From contig NZ_VIUH01000014.1 in assembly GCF_007993865.1 (NCBI RefSeq), positions 61,808-125,807 on the forward strand: DNA of 64,000 bases, written 5' to 3'. Within the stretch, counting starts at the first letter, position 1, and every line of letters starts with the position of its first letter. The DNA comes from Pseudomonas sp. SJZ079. GTDB lineage: Bacteria > Pseudomonadota > Gammaproteobacteria > Pseudomonadales > Pseudomonadaceae. This document shows, piece after piece, positions 43,573 through 53,947 of this stretch. Position numbers and translations under genes: made by a program. The notes beneath the pieces were generated by a model, which did no database searches, was not told the origin of the DNA, and saw nothing but the letters and a program-made list of their open reading frames with translations.

Positions 43573-44640
43573 TTACAGCTGCGACTTGTTGATGACCTGC
43601 AGGCTCATCTGCTCCAGCAGTTTGTTCATTTGAATGAACTGCGCGAAGCGTTTGTCCTGGGTCTGGCCGTGGTAGTAGCGGTAGTAAATCTGCTGCACGA
43701 TACCGGCCAGGCGGAACAGGCCGTAGGTGTAGTAGAAGTCGATGCTCTTGATCTCGATGCCAGAGCGTTCGGCGTAGTAGTCGGCGAACTCCTGACGGCT
43801 GAGCATGCCAGGCGCATTGCTCGGCTGACGACGCATCATTTGCACCGGCGCCGGGTCATCAGCCTCGATCCAGTAGGCAAGGGTGTTACCCAGGTCCATC
43901 AGCGGGTCGCCGAGGGTGGTCAGCTCCCAGTCCAGTACACCGATGATCTGCATCGGGTTCTGCGGGTCGAGGATCACGTTGTCGAAGCGGTAGTCGTTAT
44001 GCACGATGCTCGGCTTGTGATGGTCGGCCGGCATCTTGTCCTTCAGCCAGGCCTTGACCGGCTCCCACAGCGGCGCATCCGGAGTCAGGGCCTTCTCGTA
44101 ACGAGCGCTCCAGCCGCCGATCTGGCGCTCTACATAGCCTTCCGGCTTACCCAGGTCGCCGAGACCACAGGCTGCGTAGTCGACGTTGTGCAGCTCGACC
44201 ATCTTGTCGATGAAGCTCTTGCACAGCTGGCGGGTCTTGTCGGCATTGAGGTTCAGCTCGGCCGGCATCTCGGAGCGCAGGATGATGCCGTTGACCCGTT
44301 CCATTACATAGAATTCGGCGCCGATCACCGATTCGTCCGTGCAGTGCACATAGGCTTTCGGGCAGTAGGGGAAGGCCTCGTACAGCTGGTTGAGAATGCG
44401 GTACTCGCGGCCCATGTCATGGGCGGATTTGGCCTTGTGGCCGAACGGCGGGCGCCGCAGGACGAACTCCTTGTCGGGGTATTCGAGCAAGTACGTCAGG
44501 TTCGAGGCACCGCCGGGAAACTGGCTGATCCGTGGTTCGCCAGTCAGGCCCGGAATGTGGGCCTTGAGGTATTGGTCGATGATCGTGGCGTCGAGTTCTT
44601 CGCCTTCGCGGATGCGGGTGGACTGGTCAGTAAGCGCCAT
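43573..44640 (-). CDS. Aminoglycoside phosphotransferase (APH)-fold kinase, ACAD10-type
   Basis: The protein has 355 residues. The kinase nucleotide region is 'FPGGASNLTYLLEYPDKEFV', the Brenner motif 'SIVHNDYRFDNVIL' and metal-binding 'GVLDWELTTLGDPLMDLG' follow. These are the family's catalytic elements. Relatives fused to acyl-CoA dehydrogenases phosphorylate hydroxyacyl-CoAs, so this is more likely a 4-hydroxy-acid catabolic kinase than an antibiotic-resistance gene. It lies upstream of the SDR gene on the same strand with an 81-bp gap. Confidence 0.88.
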   Translation of the reverse strand: MALTDQSTRIREGEELDATIIDQYLKAHIPGLTGEPRISQFPGGASNLTYLLEYPDKEFVLRRPPFGHKAKSAHDMGREYRILNQLYEAFPYCPKAYVHCTDESVIGAEFYVMERVNGIILRSEMPAELNLNADKTRQLCKSFIDKMVELHNVDYAACGLGDLGKPEGYVERQIGGWSARYEKALTPDAPLWEPVKAWLKDKMPADHHKPSIVHNDYRFDNVILDPQNPMQIIGVLDWELTTLGDPLMDLGNTLAYWIEADDPAPVQMMRRQPSNAPGMLSRQEFADYYAERSGIEIKSIDFYYTYGLFRLAGIVQQIYYRYYHGQTQDKRFAQFIQMNKLLEQMSLQVINKSQL

Positions 44641-44994
44641 GCTTATCCCTTCTGCTTATGATGGGGGCCCAATATTATTGGCTAATCTAATGCTGCACCT
44701 GTGCGGTCACAAGCAATACACGCCGTTATAGGCGGGCGTGTTGCTGCACAATCAAGCTGCCTGATTCGTCGTGGAGGTACGTCGCCCCTGTGGCAGGTTG
44801 AATGTGTCTACTTAGGCGTCGGAGATCCCTGGCCGAGGGTGACGTTTCTCACCATAGCTCGTTATCACCCGCGTGGCGTCCTGTCGCGAAACCTCAGTCG
44901 TCGGTCTCGAGTTAACCCTCCGGCCACTTCGACAGGCGAAAAAAAACCGGAGCGCAGGACTCCGGTTTTTCTAGCAGCTGATGTGCCGTGGCGC
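44641..44994. other. Intergenic region upstream of the APH-fold kinase
   Basis: No gene is supported. A perfect 6-bp palindromic element CCAATATTATTGG stands at 44669-44681, 29 bases upstream of the APH start, and may be an operator. A hairpin with ACACGCC/GGCGTGT arms lies at 44718-44741. The SCP2 terminator occupies 44941-44970. Confidence 0.45.
44941..44970 (-). terminator. Rho-independent terminator after the SCP2 gene
   Basis: AAAACCGGA and TCCGGTTTT arms with a 9-nt loop, followed by a T-run on the minus strand (A-run at its left edge). It lies 25 bp beyond the SCP2 stop. Confidence 0.8.
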
Positions 44995-45306
44995 TTAGGC
45001 CGGGAACAGTTCGCCCAGCTTCATCGCCAGCATCATGTCGCCTTCGGCGCGCAGCTTGCCAGCCATGAAGGCCTGCATGCCGTCGGTTTCGCCGCTGGTG
45101 ATGCCTTTCAGGGTTTCGGTGTCCATGATCAGGGTCACGTTGGCATCCGGATTATCACCTTGCTGTACGTCGCAGGTGCCGTCTTTGACGACCAGGTAGT
45201 GGTTTTCGCCGTCTTCGATGTTGAACTGAAATACCAGGTCCAGGCCCGCAGCGGCACCGGCGTTGAACTTGGAGTGCATGGTTTTGACGATGTCTGCAAC
45301 GCTCAT
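44995..45306 (-). CDS. SCP2 sterol-binding domain protein
   Basis: This single-domain lipid-binding protein of 103 residues runs from 'DIVKTMHSKFNAGAAAGLD' through 'DGTCDVQQGDNPDANVTLIM' to 'GDMMLAMKLGELFPA'. The fold has a hydrophobic pocket for fatty-acyl or sterol-like ligands and could serve in intracellular lipid transfer. It belongs with the adjacent SDR/APH/phosphoglycerate-mutase group as in P. aeruginosa. It has its own terminator. Confidence 0.9.
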   Translation of the reverse strand: MSVADIVKTMHSKFNAGAAAGLDLVFQFNIEDGENHYLVVKDGTCDVQQGDNPDANVTLIMDTETLKGITSGETDGMQAFMAGKLRAEGDMMLAMKLGELFPA

Positions 45307-45365
45307 GGTTTCTTCCTTTATTTTCAGGTTTCTCGCGCCCTAGCGAGCGCTAAGTGGGCCGGTAC

Positions 45366-46076
45366 TCAGCGATAGGTGATGAGTTCCGGCGCCTTCGACA
45401 GCTGTAAATGCACATGGCTGTTGAAGGAAGCCAGGCTCACTTCGCGACCACGAAACTTCAGGCAGCTTAGTGAGGTGTTAACAATTTGCCAGTTCAGCTC
45501 GAAGGCCTTGTCCGCCGGCACGCCGGTGATCAGGTGCAGCAGTGCGGTGATGGTGCCGCCGGACGTGAATACCGCAATATTCTGCTTGCGCTCGGCTTGC
45601 TCGAGCAGCCGTGTCAGGCCACCTTGTACCTGCTCGACAAATGCTTGCCAGCTTTGTAGGTCGGGCTTGTCGTATTCGCCGGAAATCCAGCGGCCGATCA
45701 AACGGGCGAACAGGCGCTGGAACTCGGCTCGGTTCTGCGCGGCATTGCGCAGGATGTGCAGGGCCTCGGGCTCTTCGGGAAGCAAATCGGGGAGCAGGGC
45801 GCGGATCACCGCATCGGCATCGAACTCGTTGAAGGCGGCATCGACTTCAAGTGACGGCACCTGCATGCCAGCGCTCTTCAACTGGCTCAGTGCGGCATTC
45901 GCAGTGTGTTGCTGGCGGCGGAGATTGCCACTCAGGCTGCGGTCGATACGGATGCCGAGCTGGCTCAGGTGCGCGCCCAGCACTTCGGCCTGGCGGATTC
46001 CGATGGGCGAGAGCACATCGTAATCGTCGGCGCCAAAGGAGGCTTGGCCATGTCGAATCAAGTAAATGCTGCCCAC
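45366..46076 (-). CDS. Histidine phosphatase (phosphoglycerate mutase-like) family protein
   Basis: This 236-residue protein has the catalytic 'IYLIRHGQASF' motif (His of RHG near residue 9), 'SLSGNLRRQQHTA' and the second catalytic His in 'NIAVFTSGGTITALLHL' replaced by the SGG-type pocket. It is thus a broad-specificity phosphatase rather than a glycolytic mutase. 60 bp separate it from the SCP2 gene downstream. Physiological substrate is unknown. Confidence 0.85.
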   Translation of the reverse strand: MGSIYLIRHGQASFGADDYDVLSPIGIRQAEVLGAHLSQLGIRIDRSLSGNLRRQQHTANAALSQLKSAGMQVPSLEVDAAFNEFDADAVIRALLPDLLPEEPEALHILRNAAQNRAEFQRLFARLIGRWISGEYDKPDLQSWQAFVEQVQGGLTRLLEQAERKQNIAVFTSGGTITALLHLITGVPADKAFELNWQIVNTSLSCLKFRGREVSLASFNSHVHLQLSKAPELITYR

Positions 46077-46285
46077 GTCCGCCGATACCCCGGTACAGTG
46101 AAAGTTTCGCGAGGGTATGAGGATCGCCTGGGCCTGTCAACGGAAAAACATACGCTTGTTTGAATCGCTTGGTTGCGACTACTGCCGCTTACCTGGCAAC
46201 TGGTCGGCAATCCATGGCACCGGTATGCTTGGTCGCTACGAGCGCTGCTCAAGGCTGGGCGCGGGCATCTGAACGAGGAGAAGTC

Positions 46286-47305
46286 GTGGAGTTTTTTGCG
46301 GAATATGCGAGCTTTTTGGCCAAGACGGTGACCTTGGTGGTCGCCATTCTGGTCGTGCTGGTGGCGGTTGTTGCGGTGCGCGGCAAAGGTCGGCGAGGCA
46401 GCGGGCAGTTGCAGGTGCACAAGCTTAACGACTTCTACAAACAGCTGCGCCATCAGCTGGAGCACTCTGTGCTGGACAAGGAGCAGTTGAAGGCGCGGCA
46501 CAAAGAGGAAAGCAAGGCGGAGAAGCTCGCGAAGAAAATCGGCTCGCACAAGCCGCGGGTCTTCGTGTTGGACTTCGATGGCGATATCAAGGCTTCGGCC
46601 ACCGATAACCTGCGCCATGAGATCACTGCCGTATTGAGCCTGGCAAAGCCACAGGATGAAGTGGTGCTGCGCCTGGAAAGCGGTGGCGGTATGGTGCACA
46701 GCTATGGCCTGGCGTCTTCGCAATTGGCGCGGATTCGTCAAGCCAATGTGCCTTTGACTGTCTGCATCGATAAGGTCGCCGCCAGCGGCGGCTACATGAT
46801 GGCCTGCATTGGCCAGAAGATCATCTCCGCGCCGTTCGCCATTCTCGGCTCGATTGGCGTGGTCGCCCAGTTGCCTAATCTGCACCGGCTGCTGAAAAAA
46901 CATGACATCGACTTCGAAGTGCTCACCGCTGGCGAGTACAAGCGCACCCTGACGATCTTTGGCGAGAACACCGAGAAGGGCCGGGAAAAATTCCAGGAAG
47001 ACCTGGAAACCACCCACGCACTGTTCAAGAACTTCGTCGCCCGTTATCGCCCGCAGCTGAATATCGATGAGATAGCCACCGGTGAAGTCTGGCTGGGCCT
47101 GTCGGCTCTGGAGAAGGAGCTGGTCGATGAGCTGAAAACCAGCGACGAGTACCTCGCCGAGCGCTCCCGGGAAGCTGAGCTGTTCCACTTGCACTATGCC
47201 GAGAAGAAAACCTTACAGGAGCGCGTGGGTTTGGCGGCCAGTGTGGCGCTGGATCGTTTTGCACTGAACTGGCTGAGTCGCCTGAATCAACAGCGTTTCT
47301 GGTGA
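46286..47305 (+). CDS. sohB: Inner-membrane protease SohB (peptidase S49)
   Basis: SohB is a signal-peptide-peptidase-like serine protease. The 339-residue protein starts with GTG at 46286 ('MEFFAEYASFLAK') after GAGGAG; extension to 46160 has no matching sequence. One N-terminal helix 'TLVVAILVVLVAVVAV' anchors it. The nucleophilic Ser lies in 'CIDKVAASGGYMMACIG' and the general-base Lys in 'LTAGEYKRTLT', the Ser-Lys dyad of family S49. Confidence 0.93.
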   Translation: MEFFAEYASFLAKTVTLVVAILVVLVAVVAVRGKGRRGSGQLQVHKLNDFYKQLRHQLEHSVLDKEQLKARHKEESKAEKLAKKIGSHKPRVFVLDFDGDIKASATDNLRHEITAVLSLAKPQDEVVLRLESGGGMVHSYGLASSQLARIRQANVPLTVCIDKVAASGGYMMACIGQKIISAPFAILGSIGVVAQLPNLHRLLKKHDIDFEVLTAGEYKRTLTIFGENTEKGREKFQEDLETTHALFKNFVARYRPQLNIDEIATGEVWLGLSALEKELVDELKTSDEYLAERSREAELFHLHYAEKKTLQERVGLAASVALDRFALNWLSRLNQQRFW

Positions 47306-47331
47306 CCAGCCTTTAGTCATGGGGGATCGAG

Positions 47332-48324
47332 ATGGGTAAGTTCACAGCACTGCAAGTCCGTGAGGGTGCAACGGGGGAGTTCGAACAGTCGATTGTCCAG
47401 CGCGACACCACAGAGCTGCCTGCCGGCGAGCTGCTGATTCGGGTCCACTACTCCTCGTTGAACTACAAGGACGCGCTTTCGGCCAGCGGCAACCGTGGCG
47501 TGACCAAGCACTTCCCGCATACGCCGGGGATCGACGCTGCAGGTGTGGTGGAGGCGTCCAGTGTGAGCGAGTTCAGTGCTGGCGATGAGGTGATAGTCAC
47601 CGGCTACGACCTGGGCATGAACACCGCTGGTGGTTTCTCCCAGTACATCCGCATACCCGCCAGTTGGGCGATCAAGCGCCCACAGGGGCTGTCGTTGCGC
47701 GAGGCAATGGTCCTGGGTACCGCCGGCCTGACGGCAGCCTTATGCGTCGACAAGCTCGAGCAGGCTGGGGTGGCAGTAGATGCCGGGCCGATCCTGGTGA
47801 CGGGGGCCACGGGTGGGGTGGGCAGTATCGCCGTGGCCTTGCTGGCCAAGCTCGGTTATAGCGTGGCGGCTTCTACTGGCAAGGCGGAGCAGGGTGAGTT
47901 TCTCAAGCGCCTGGGTGCTCAGCAGATTGTGCTGCGTAGTGAGCTGCAAGAAGGCGTGGAACGGCCCATGTTGAAAGAGCAATGGGCTGGCGCGGTGGAT
48001 ACCGTCGGTGGCGACATCCTCTTCAATGTAGTCAAGTCACTGCGTTATGGCGGCAGCGTGGCCTGTTGTGGGCTGACTGCTGGGGTCGGGTTCAAGGCCA
48101 GCGTCCTGCCGTTTATCCTGCGGGGAGTTAACCTGCTCGGGGTTGACTCGGTCGAGCTGCCGCTCGTGGTCAAGGCGTCCATGTGGGACAAGCTATCGCT
48201 GCAATGGAAACTCGATGGTCTGGACCCGCTGGTTACGGAAGTTGGCCTGGAACAACTGCCCGAGGCGATCGGCCAGATCCTCGCCGGCAAGTTGGTGGGC
48301 CGGGTGCTGGTCCGCGTGGACTGA
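47332..48324 (+). CDS. acuI: YhdH/AcuI-type zinc-independent MDR oxidoreductase (acrylyl-CoA reductase)
   Basis: This 330-residue medium-chain dehydrogenase/reductase of the YhdH/AcuI subfamily has 'YSSLNYKDALSASGNRGVT' and 'HTPGIDAAGVVEAS' at the N-terminus, the NADPH-binding 'VTGATGGVGSIAVALLAKLG', and 'ACCGLTAGVGFKASVLPFI' later. AcuI proteins reduce toxic acrylyl-CoA to propionyl-CoA, and structural zinc ligands are absent. It is 26 bp after sohB and may be cotranscribed. Substrate is assigned from the family. Confidence 0.88.
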   Translation: MGKFTALQVREGATGEFEQSIVQRDTTELPAGELLIRVHYSSLNYKDALSASGNRGVTKHFPHTPGIDAAGVVEASSVSEFSAGDEVIVTGYDLGMNTAGGFSQYIRIPASWAIKRPQGLSLREAMVLGTAGLTAALCVDKLEQAGVAVDAGPILVTGATGGVGSIAVALLAKLGYSVAASTGKAEQGEFLKRLGAQQIVLRSELQEGVERPMLKEQWAGAVDTVGGDILFNVVKSLRYGGSVACCGLTAGVGFKASVLPFILRGVNLLGVDSVELPLVVKASMWDKLSLQWKLDGLDPLVTEVGLEQLPEAIGQILAGKLVGRVLVRVD

Positions 48325-48362
48325 GCTGGTTACCCGGGCCGTTCGTGTTTTCAGGCGCGGGA

Positions 48363-48396
48363 AACAACCAGCCCCGCATTCGCGGGGCTGGTTGTT
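48363..48396. terminator. Bidirectional terminator between acuI and DUF934 genes
   Basis: AACAACCAGCCCCGC and GCGGGGCTGGTTGTT form perfect 15-bp arms with a short ATTC loop, serving the two convergent transcription units. Confidence 0.8.
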
Positions 48397-48410
48397 GGCT
48401 AGTCAGTCAC

Positions 48411-48911
48411 TCAGTGTTGGCGACGGCGGAACAGTGGCTGTGGCTGGTCGGTGGCGGCCTGGTAGACCTCATCGAAGTCATTCAGGCTTTCCAGTGCCTC
48501 GTACGGATCACGGTCCGGGCGAATGGCATAGGCATCGAAGCCGCAGCGCTGCATGAAGAACAGCTGGTCGCGCAGCACATCGCCGATGGCCCGCACTTCG
48601 CCCTTATAGCCGTAACGTTCACGCAGCAGGCGAGCGCTGGAGAAGTGGCGGCCGTCGGCGAAGTTGGGGAAGTTCAGGGCGATAACCTGGAAATGAGCGA
48701 GGTCGTCAGCAATTTCTTCGACCTCCTCGTCGGCGTCCAGCCATACACCTAACCCGCCGTCACGGGCTTTCAGGGCATGACCGTGATCGCGCCACAGCTG
48801 CAGCGGGACGATCAAGTCGTCGCAGTTGGACAGGCCGTCCAGCGTTGCGTCCTTGTCCAGCAGGTGCCAGGTTTCGTCGATGACTTGATGGTTCTTAATG
48901 ATTCGCTGCAT
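48411..48911 (-). CDS. DUF934 family protein, sulfite-reductase-associated
   Basis: This 166-residue protein of unknown biochemical role is almost always encoded directly after the ferredoxin-type sulfite reductase in Pseudomonas. It contains the conserved 'GVWLDADEEVEEIADDL' and 'INFPNFADGRHFSSARLLRE'-like block (here 'LNFPNFADGRHFSSARLL'). The ATG at 48911 lies 17 bases inside the end of cysI, preceded by AGGAG, so its translation is coupled to CysI. It probably helps siroheme reductase assembly or electron delivery; this is inferred from linkage. Confidence 0.87.
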   Translation of the reverse strand: MQRIIKNHQVIDETWHLLDKDATLDGLSNCDDLIVPLQLWRDHGHALKARDGGLGVWLDADEEVEEIADDLAHFQVIALNFPNFADGRHFSSARLLRERYGYKGEVRAIGDVLRDQLFFMQRCGFDAYAIRPDRDPYEALESLNDFDEVYQAATDQPQPLFRRRQH

Positions 48912-50553
48912 AGACGCGCTCCTTGAAGGGGTCGATACCGATACGGCGGTAGGTGTCGATAAAACGCTCGTCTTCGGTGCGCTGTTCAACGTAGACCTTG
49001 ATGACTTTCTCGATCACGTCTGCCATGTCGTCCTGGGCGAACGAGGGGCCGAGGATCTTGCCCAGGCTGGCATCACGGCTGGCACTGCCACCGAGGGAGA
49101 CCTGGTAGAACTCCTCGCCTTTCTTGTCCACGCCGAGGATGCCGATATGGCCGACATGGTGATGGCCGCAGGCGTTCATGCAGCCGGAGATGTTCAGGTC
49201 GACCTCGCCGATATCGAACAGATAGTCGAGATCTTCGAAACGGCGTTGAATGGCTTCGGCAATCGGGATCGACTTGGCGTTGGCCAAGGAGCAGAAGTCA
49301 CCGCCCGGGCAGCAGATGATGTCGGTCAGCAAACCGATGTTCGGTGTGGCGAAGCCGTTGTCGCGCAGCTCGCCCCACAGCTGGAACAGCTGGCTCTGCT
49401 CGACGTCGGCGAAAATGATGTTCTGTTCGTGGGAGTTGCGTACTTCACCGAAGCAGTAACGATCGGCCAGATCGGCAATCGCGTCCAGCTGCTTGTCGGT
49501 GACGTCGCCCGGCGCTACGCCAGTAGGCTTGAGCGACAGGGTCACGGCGACATAACCCGGCTTCTTGTGGGCCGCGGTGTTGCGTGCACGCCAGCGAGCG
49601 AAGCCCGGGTGTTCGGCGTCCAGTGCGGCGAGCGCTGCACTCTGGTCTTCCAGGGCCTTGTAGCTGGGGTCGACGAAGAACTGCGAAACCCGCTGCACTT
49701 CGGCGTCGGTGAGGGTGGTGGGGCCATCTTTCAGGTGAGCCCATTCCGCCGCGACTTTTTCCGCAAAGACCTCAGGGGTCAAGGCTTTGACCAGGATCTT
49801 GATGCGCGCCTTGAACTTGTTATCGCGACGACCGTAGCGGTTGTACACACGCAGGATGGCGTCGAGATAGCTCAGCAGGTGCTGCCACGGCAGGAACTCG
49901 TTGATGAAGCTGCCGACGATCGGCGTACGACCCAGGCCGCCACCGACGGAGACGCGAAAGCCCAGTTCGCCGGCGTCGTTGCGTACCGCCTCGAGGCCCA
50001 CGTCATGCACTTCGATGGCCGCACGGTCGCTGACCGCGCCATTCACGGCAATCTTGAATTTACGCGGCAGGTAGGCGAATTCCGGGTGGAAGGTCGACCA
50101 CTGACGGATGATCTCGCACCAGGGGCGCGGATCGATCAACTCATCGGCGGCGACGCCGGCGAACTGGTCGGTGGTGGTGTTGCGGATACAGTTGCCGCTG
50201 GTCTGGATCGCATGCATCTGCACGGTCGCCAGTTCGCCGAGGATATCGGGAATGGCTTCCAGCTCCGGCCAGTTGAACTGGACGTTCTGCCGGGTGCTGA
50301 TATGCGCGTAACCCTTGTCGTAGTCGCGGGCAATCTGCGCCAGTTTGCGCACCTGAGTCGACGACAGCAGGCCATAGGGCACGGCGATGCGCAGCATCGG
50401 CGCGTAGCGCTGAATGTACAGGCCATTCTGCAGGCGCAGCGGGCGGAATTCTTCGCCACTCAGCTCGCCAGCCAGGTAGCGGCGGGTTTGATCACGGAAC
50501 TGCTTAACGCGGCTCTCGATGATATGTTGATCGTACTGGTCATATACGTACAT
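48895..50553 (-). CDS. cysI: Sulfite reductase hemoprotein subunit CysI (ferredoxin/NADPH type)
   Basis: CysI reduces sulfite to sulfide with six electrons using siroheme and a 4Fe-4S cluster in cysteine biosynthesis. The 552-residue protein has the two duplicated nitrite/sulfite-reductase halves. Cluster ligands are in 'ICCPGGDFCSLANAK' and 'NISGCMNACGHHHVGHIG'. 'PLRLQNGLYIQRYAPMLRI' marks the N-terminal substrate region. Close to the 600-residue nitrite reductase NirA type, but position before DUF934 and the P. aeruginosa order support assimilatory sulfite reductase. Confidence 0.93.
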   Translation of the reverse strand: MYVYDQYDQHIIESRVKQFRDQTRRYLAGELSGEEFRPLRLQNGLYIQRYAPMLRIAVPYGLLSSTQVRKLAQIARDYDKGYAHISTRQNVQFNWPELEAIPDILGELATVQMHAIQTSGNCIRNTTTDQFAGVAADELIDPRPWCEIIRQWSTFHPEFAYLPRKFKIAVNGAVSDRAAIEVHDVGLEAVRNDAGELGFRVSVGGGLGRTPIVGSFINEFLPWQHLLSYLDAILRVYNRYGRRDNKFKARIKILVKALTPEVFAEKVAAEWAHLKDGPTTLTDAEVQRVSQFFVDPSYKALEDQSAALAALDAEHPGFARWRARNTAAHKKPGYVAVTLSLKPTGVAPGDVTDKQLDAIADLADRYCFGEVRNSHEQNIIFADVEQSQLFQLWGELRDNGFATPNIGLLTDIICCPGGDFCSLANAKSIPIAEAIQRRFEDLDYLFDIGEVDLNISGCMNACGHHHVGHIGILGVDKKGEEFYQVSLGGSASRDASLGKILGPSFAQDDMADVIEKVIKVYVEQRTEDERFIDTYRRIGIDPFKERVYAANH

Positions 50554-50790
50554 GAACTGTCCTGTAGTCAGGCTGCTTACTGTCTCTCAGCGCGCACGGC
50601 CGCGCACTCCTCGCGGAGCGTGGGCACGATACCAGCTCAGTGTTATGCGCAAAAGTGAAGCTTTCGCATATGTGCAGATCGTTTAGTTCTAAGTGGGGTT
50701 AAAGGCATAACCGCAGTGCTTGAGCTAGTTGCCGACCTGGTCTTAACTGCACAGGCGAACCAACCATAAGCATAAATAAAGGGCCAGCCA

Positions 50791-50904
50791 ATGACCGATC
50801 TTTCCGAATCCGACAAGCGCGACAGTGTTGTCGATGCCCGCGCGATCTTTGCGCTGATCCTGATTGCCGTAGCCACGGCGGTATTTTGGGTCAGTCAGCA
50901 TTAA
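50791..50904 (+). CDS. 37-residue single-helix membrane peptide
   Basis: The frame ATG 50791 to TAA 50902-50904 encodes a 37-residue peptide. The hydrophilic N-terminus 'MTDLSESDKRDSVVDARA' is followed by one hydrophobic helix 'IFALILIAVATAVFWVSQH'. Start is preceded by AAAGGG, about 8 bases upstream. The acidic/basic head and clean single helix are typical of real small membrane proteins, and codon use is Pseudomonas-like. Function unknown; it is divergent from cysI and faces acs. Confidence 0.65.
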   Translation: MTDLSESDKRDSVVDARAIFALILIAVATAVFWVSQH

Positions 50905-51352
50905 TTAGCGTGTGCCGTTTCAAGCTGGTGCGAGGTGACTGGTGCCAGCTATTTATTTGTCTGTTGGGCAGTGGGGGGCTGACGCACAGGTCCTTTGCCT
51001 GGAACCTTATTTTATTGTTGCTGCTGATGCGCTTCGCTGCCTGTCGGTGTGCCGATGTGCGTCGTTGTGGATGGCCCGCGCCGCTTGCCCGGAGCTGCTG
51101 CGATGATTTCGAAACAACTCCAGGTTTCACTTCTTCGATAAGTCCTATCCCGATCCTTGCGAACGTCCCTGGAGCATTGACGGTGTTCCGGATCTGGCCC
51201 GACGTGTGTTCGCTTAGAGCGCACTAACCTGCCGTCAGGCTGCCCAAGACTCTTGTCGTAGAGCGGTAATACGATGGTCGTATGGCTCAAATAGGGCGCT
51301 GCAGCTACAAAATGCACCCATAGAAAAACAACTATCCATCGAGGTATTTCTG
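50905..51352. other. Intergenic region upstream of acs
   Basis: No gene is supported in these 448 bases. It should hold the acs promoter. A perfect 15-base inverted element ATACGATGGTCGTAT (51269-51283) lies about 70 bases upstream of the acs ATG; a similar position relative to other acs genes would suit a regulator operator. Confidence 0.4.
51269..51283. promoter_or_regulatory. Palindromic element ATACGA-N3-TCGTAT upstream of acs
   Basis: Perfect 6-bp arms ATACGA and TCGTAT are separated by TGG. It lies 70 bases before the acs start. No regulator can be named from the sequence. Confidence 0.4.
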
Positions 51353-53308
<1,956 letters not shown>

Positions 53309-53335
53309 GCTACATCTCCCTTAATAAGCGCCCTG

Positions 53336-53369
53336 CTTCGGTATACAGCCGAGGCGGGGCGTTGTGTTT
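53336..53369 (+). terminator. Rho-independent terminator after acs
   Basis: AGCGCCCTGCTTCGG pairs with CCGAGGCGGGGCGTT through two G-T pairs, and TTGTGTTTT follows. It lies 28 bp after the acs stop. Confidence 0.75.
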
Positions 53370-53758
53370 TACGGGGCGTTAATTTGCCGAAACCATCTGA
53401 CGGGCATCTGAGCTGGCGTAGCGATCGCTCATGCTCAAGCGATGGGTTGGCGGCAGATATCCTGGAATTGGCTAATTATCGATGAATATGGTGTTTGGTC
53501 ATCCGCAAGAGTTGTCACCGAGGCAGGTAACAGCCTGCAGGGAAGTGGGGCGTGGGGGAACGTTTTCGTTCGGCGTCATCCAGTCGCTGCTGTCGCCATG
53601 AATAATAAAAAGTGCTGTAAGGTCCTATAAATAAGGGTTCTATAAAAAACGGCGCGTTAATTGCTTTTATCATCTGTTACCCGTCTTTTTCGTCTCCGCA
53701 TATTTTGCGGGGGCTGTCAATGCGCCTTCCTGGTGCGCTCTGGTGTTTTGTAATTACT
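53370..53758. other. Intergenic region between acs terminator and the aot control region
   Basis: No gene is supported. Two AT-rich stretches (about 53590-53660) occur. I see no feature beyond the probable distal part of the aot promoter region. Confidence 0.4.
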
Positions 53759-53795
53759 TGTCGCATTGAGGAAATATCGACTTTCGGCCTGTCGC
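53759..53795 (+). promoter_or_regulatory. Probable ArgR operator of the aot operon
   Basis: TGTCGC at 53759, followed by eight bases and AA, fits the full P. aeruginosa ArgR half-site TGTCGC-N8-AA-N5. A second TGTCGC starts at 53790, 31 bases away and without the AA. ArgR (encoded at the end of this operon) is known to activate aotJ in P. aeruginosa. The element is about 190 bases upstream of the aotJ ATG. Confidence 0.6.
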
Positions 53796-53947
53796 TAGAA
53801 TGCGCCACACCCAGTCGGAGGCTTTTGTGGTCTGCGTGACACGCAGAATGACCGCAGCTTTCCCCAGGCTTTATGTGCGGTTGGGGCGTGCGCATCGGCA
53901 TGCGTGCACTGCCATCCACAGCCATTCCCATTCGAAGGAGTCACAAG

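Noticed and set aside
43573..44640. Aminoglycoside-resistance gene
   Set aside because: The APH fold is clear, but sequence and neighbours (SDR, SCP2) fit the ACAD10-type acyl kinase group rather than resistance enzymes.
48898..50658. 586-codon open frame opposite cysI
   Set aside because: Antisense shadow of a recognised gene; Gly/Asp-rich with no known motif.
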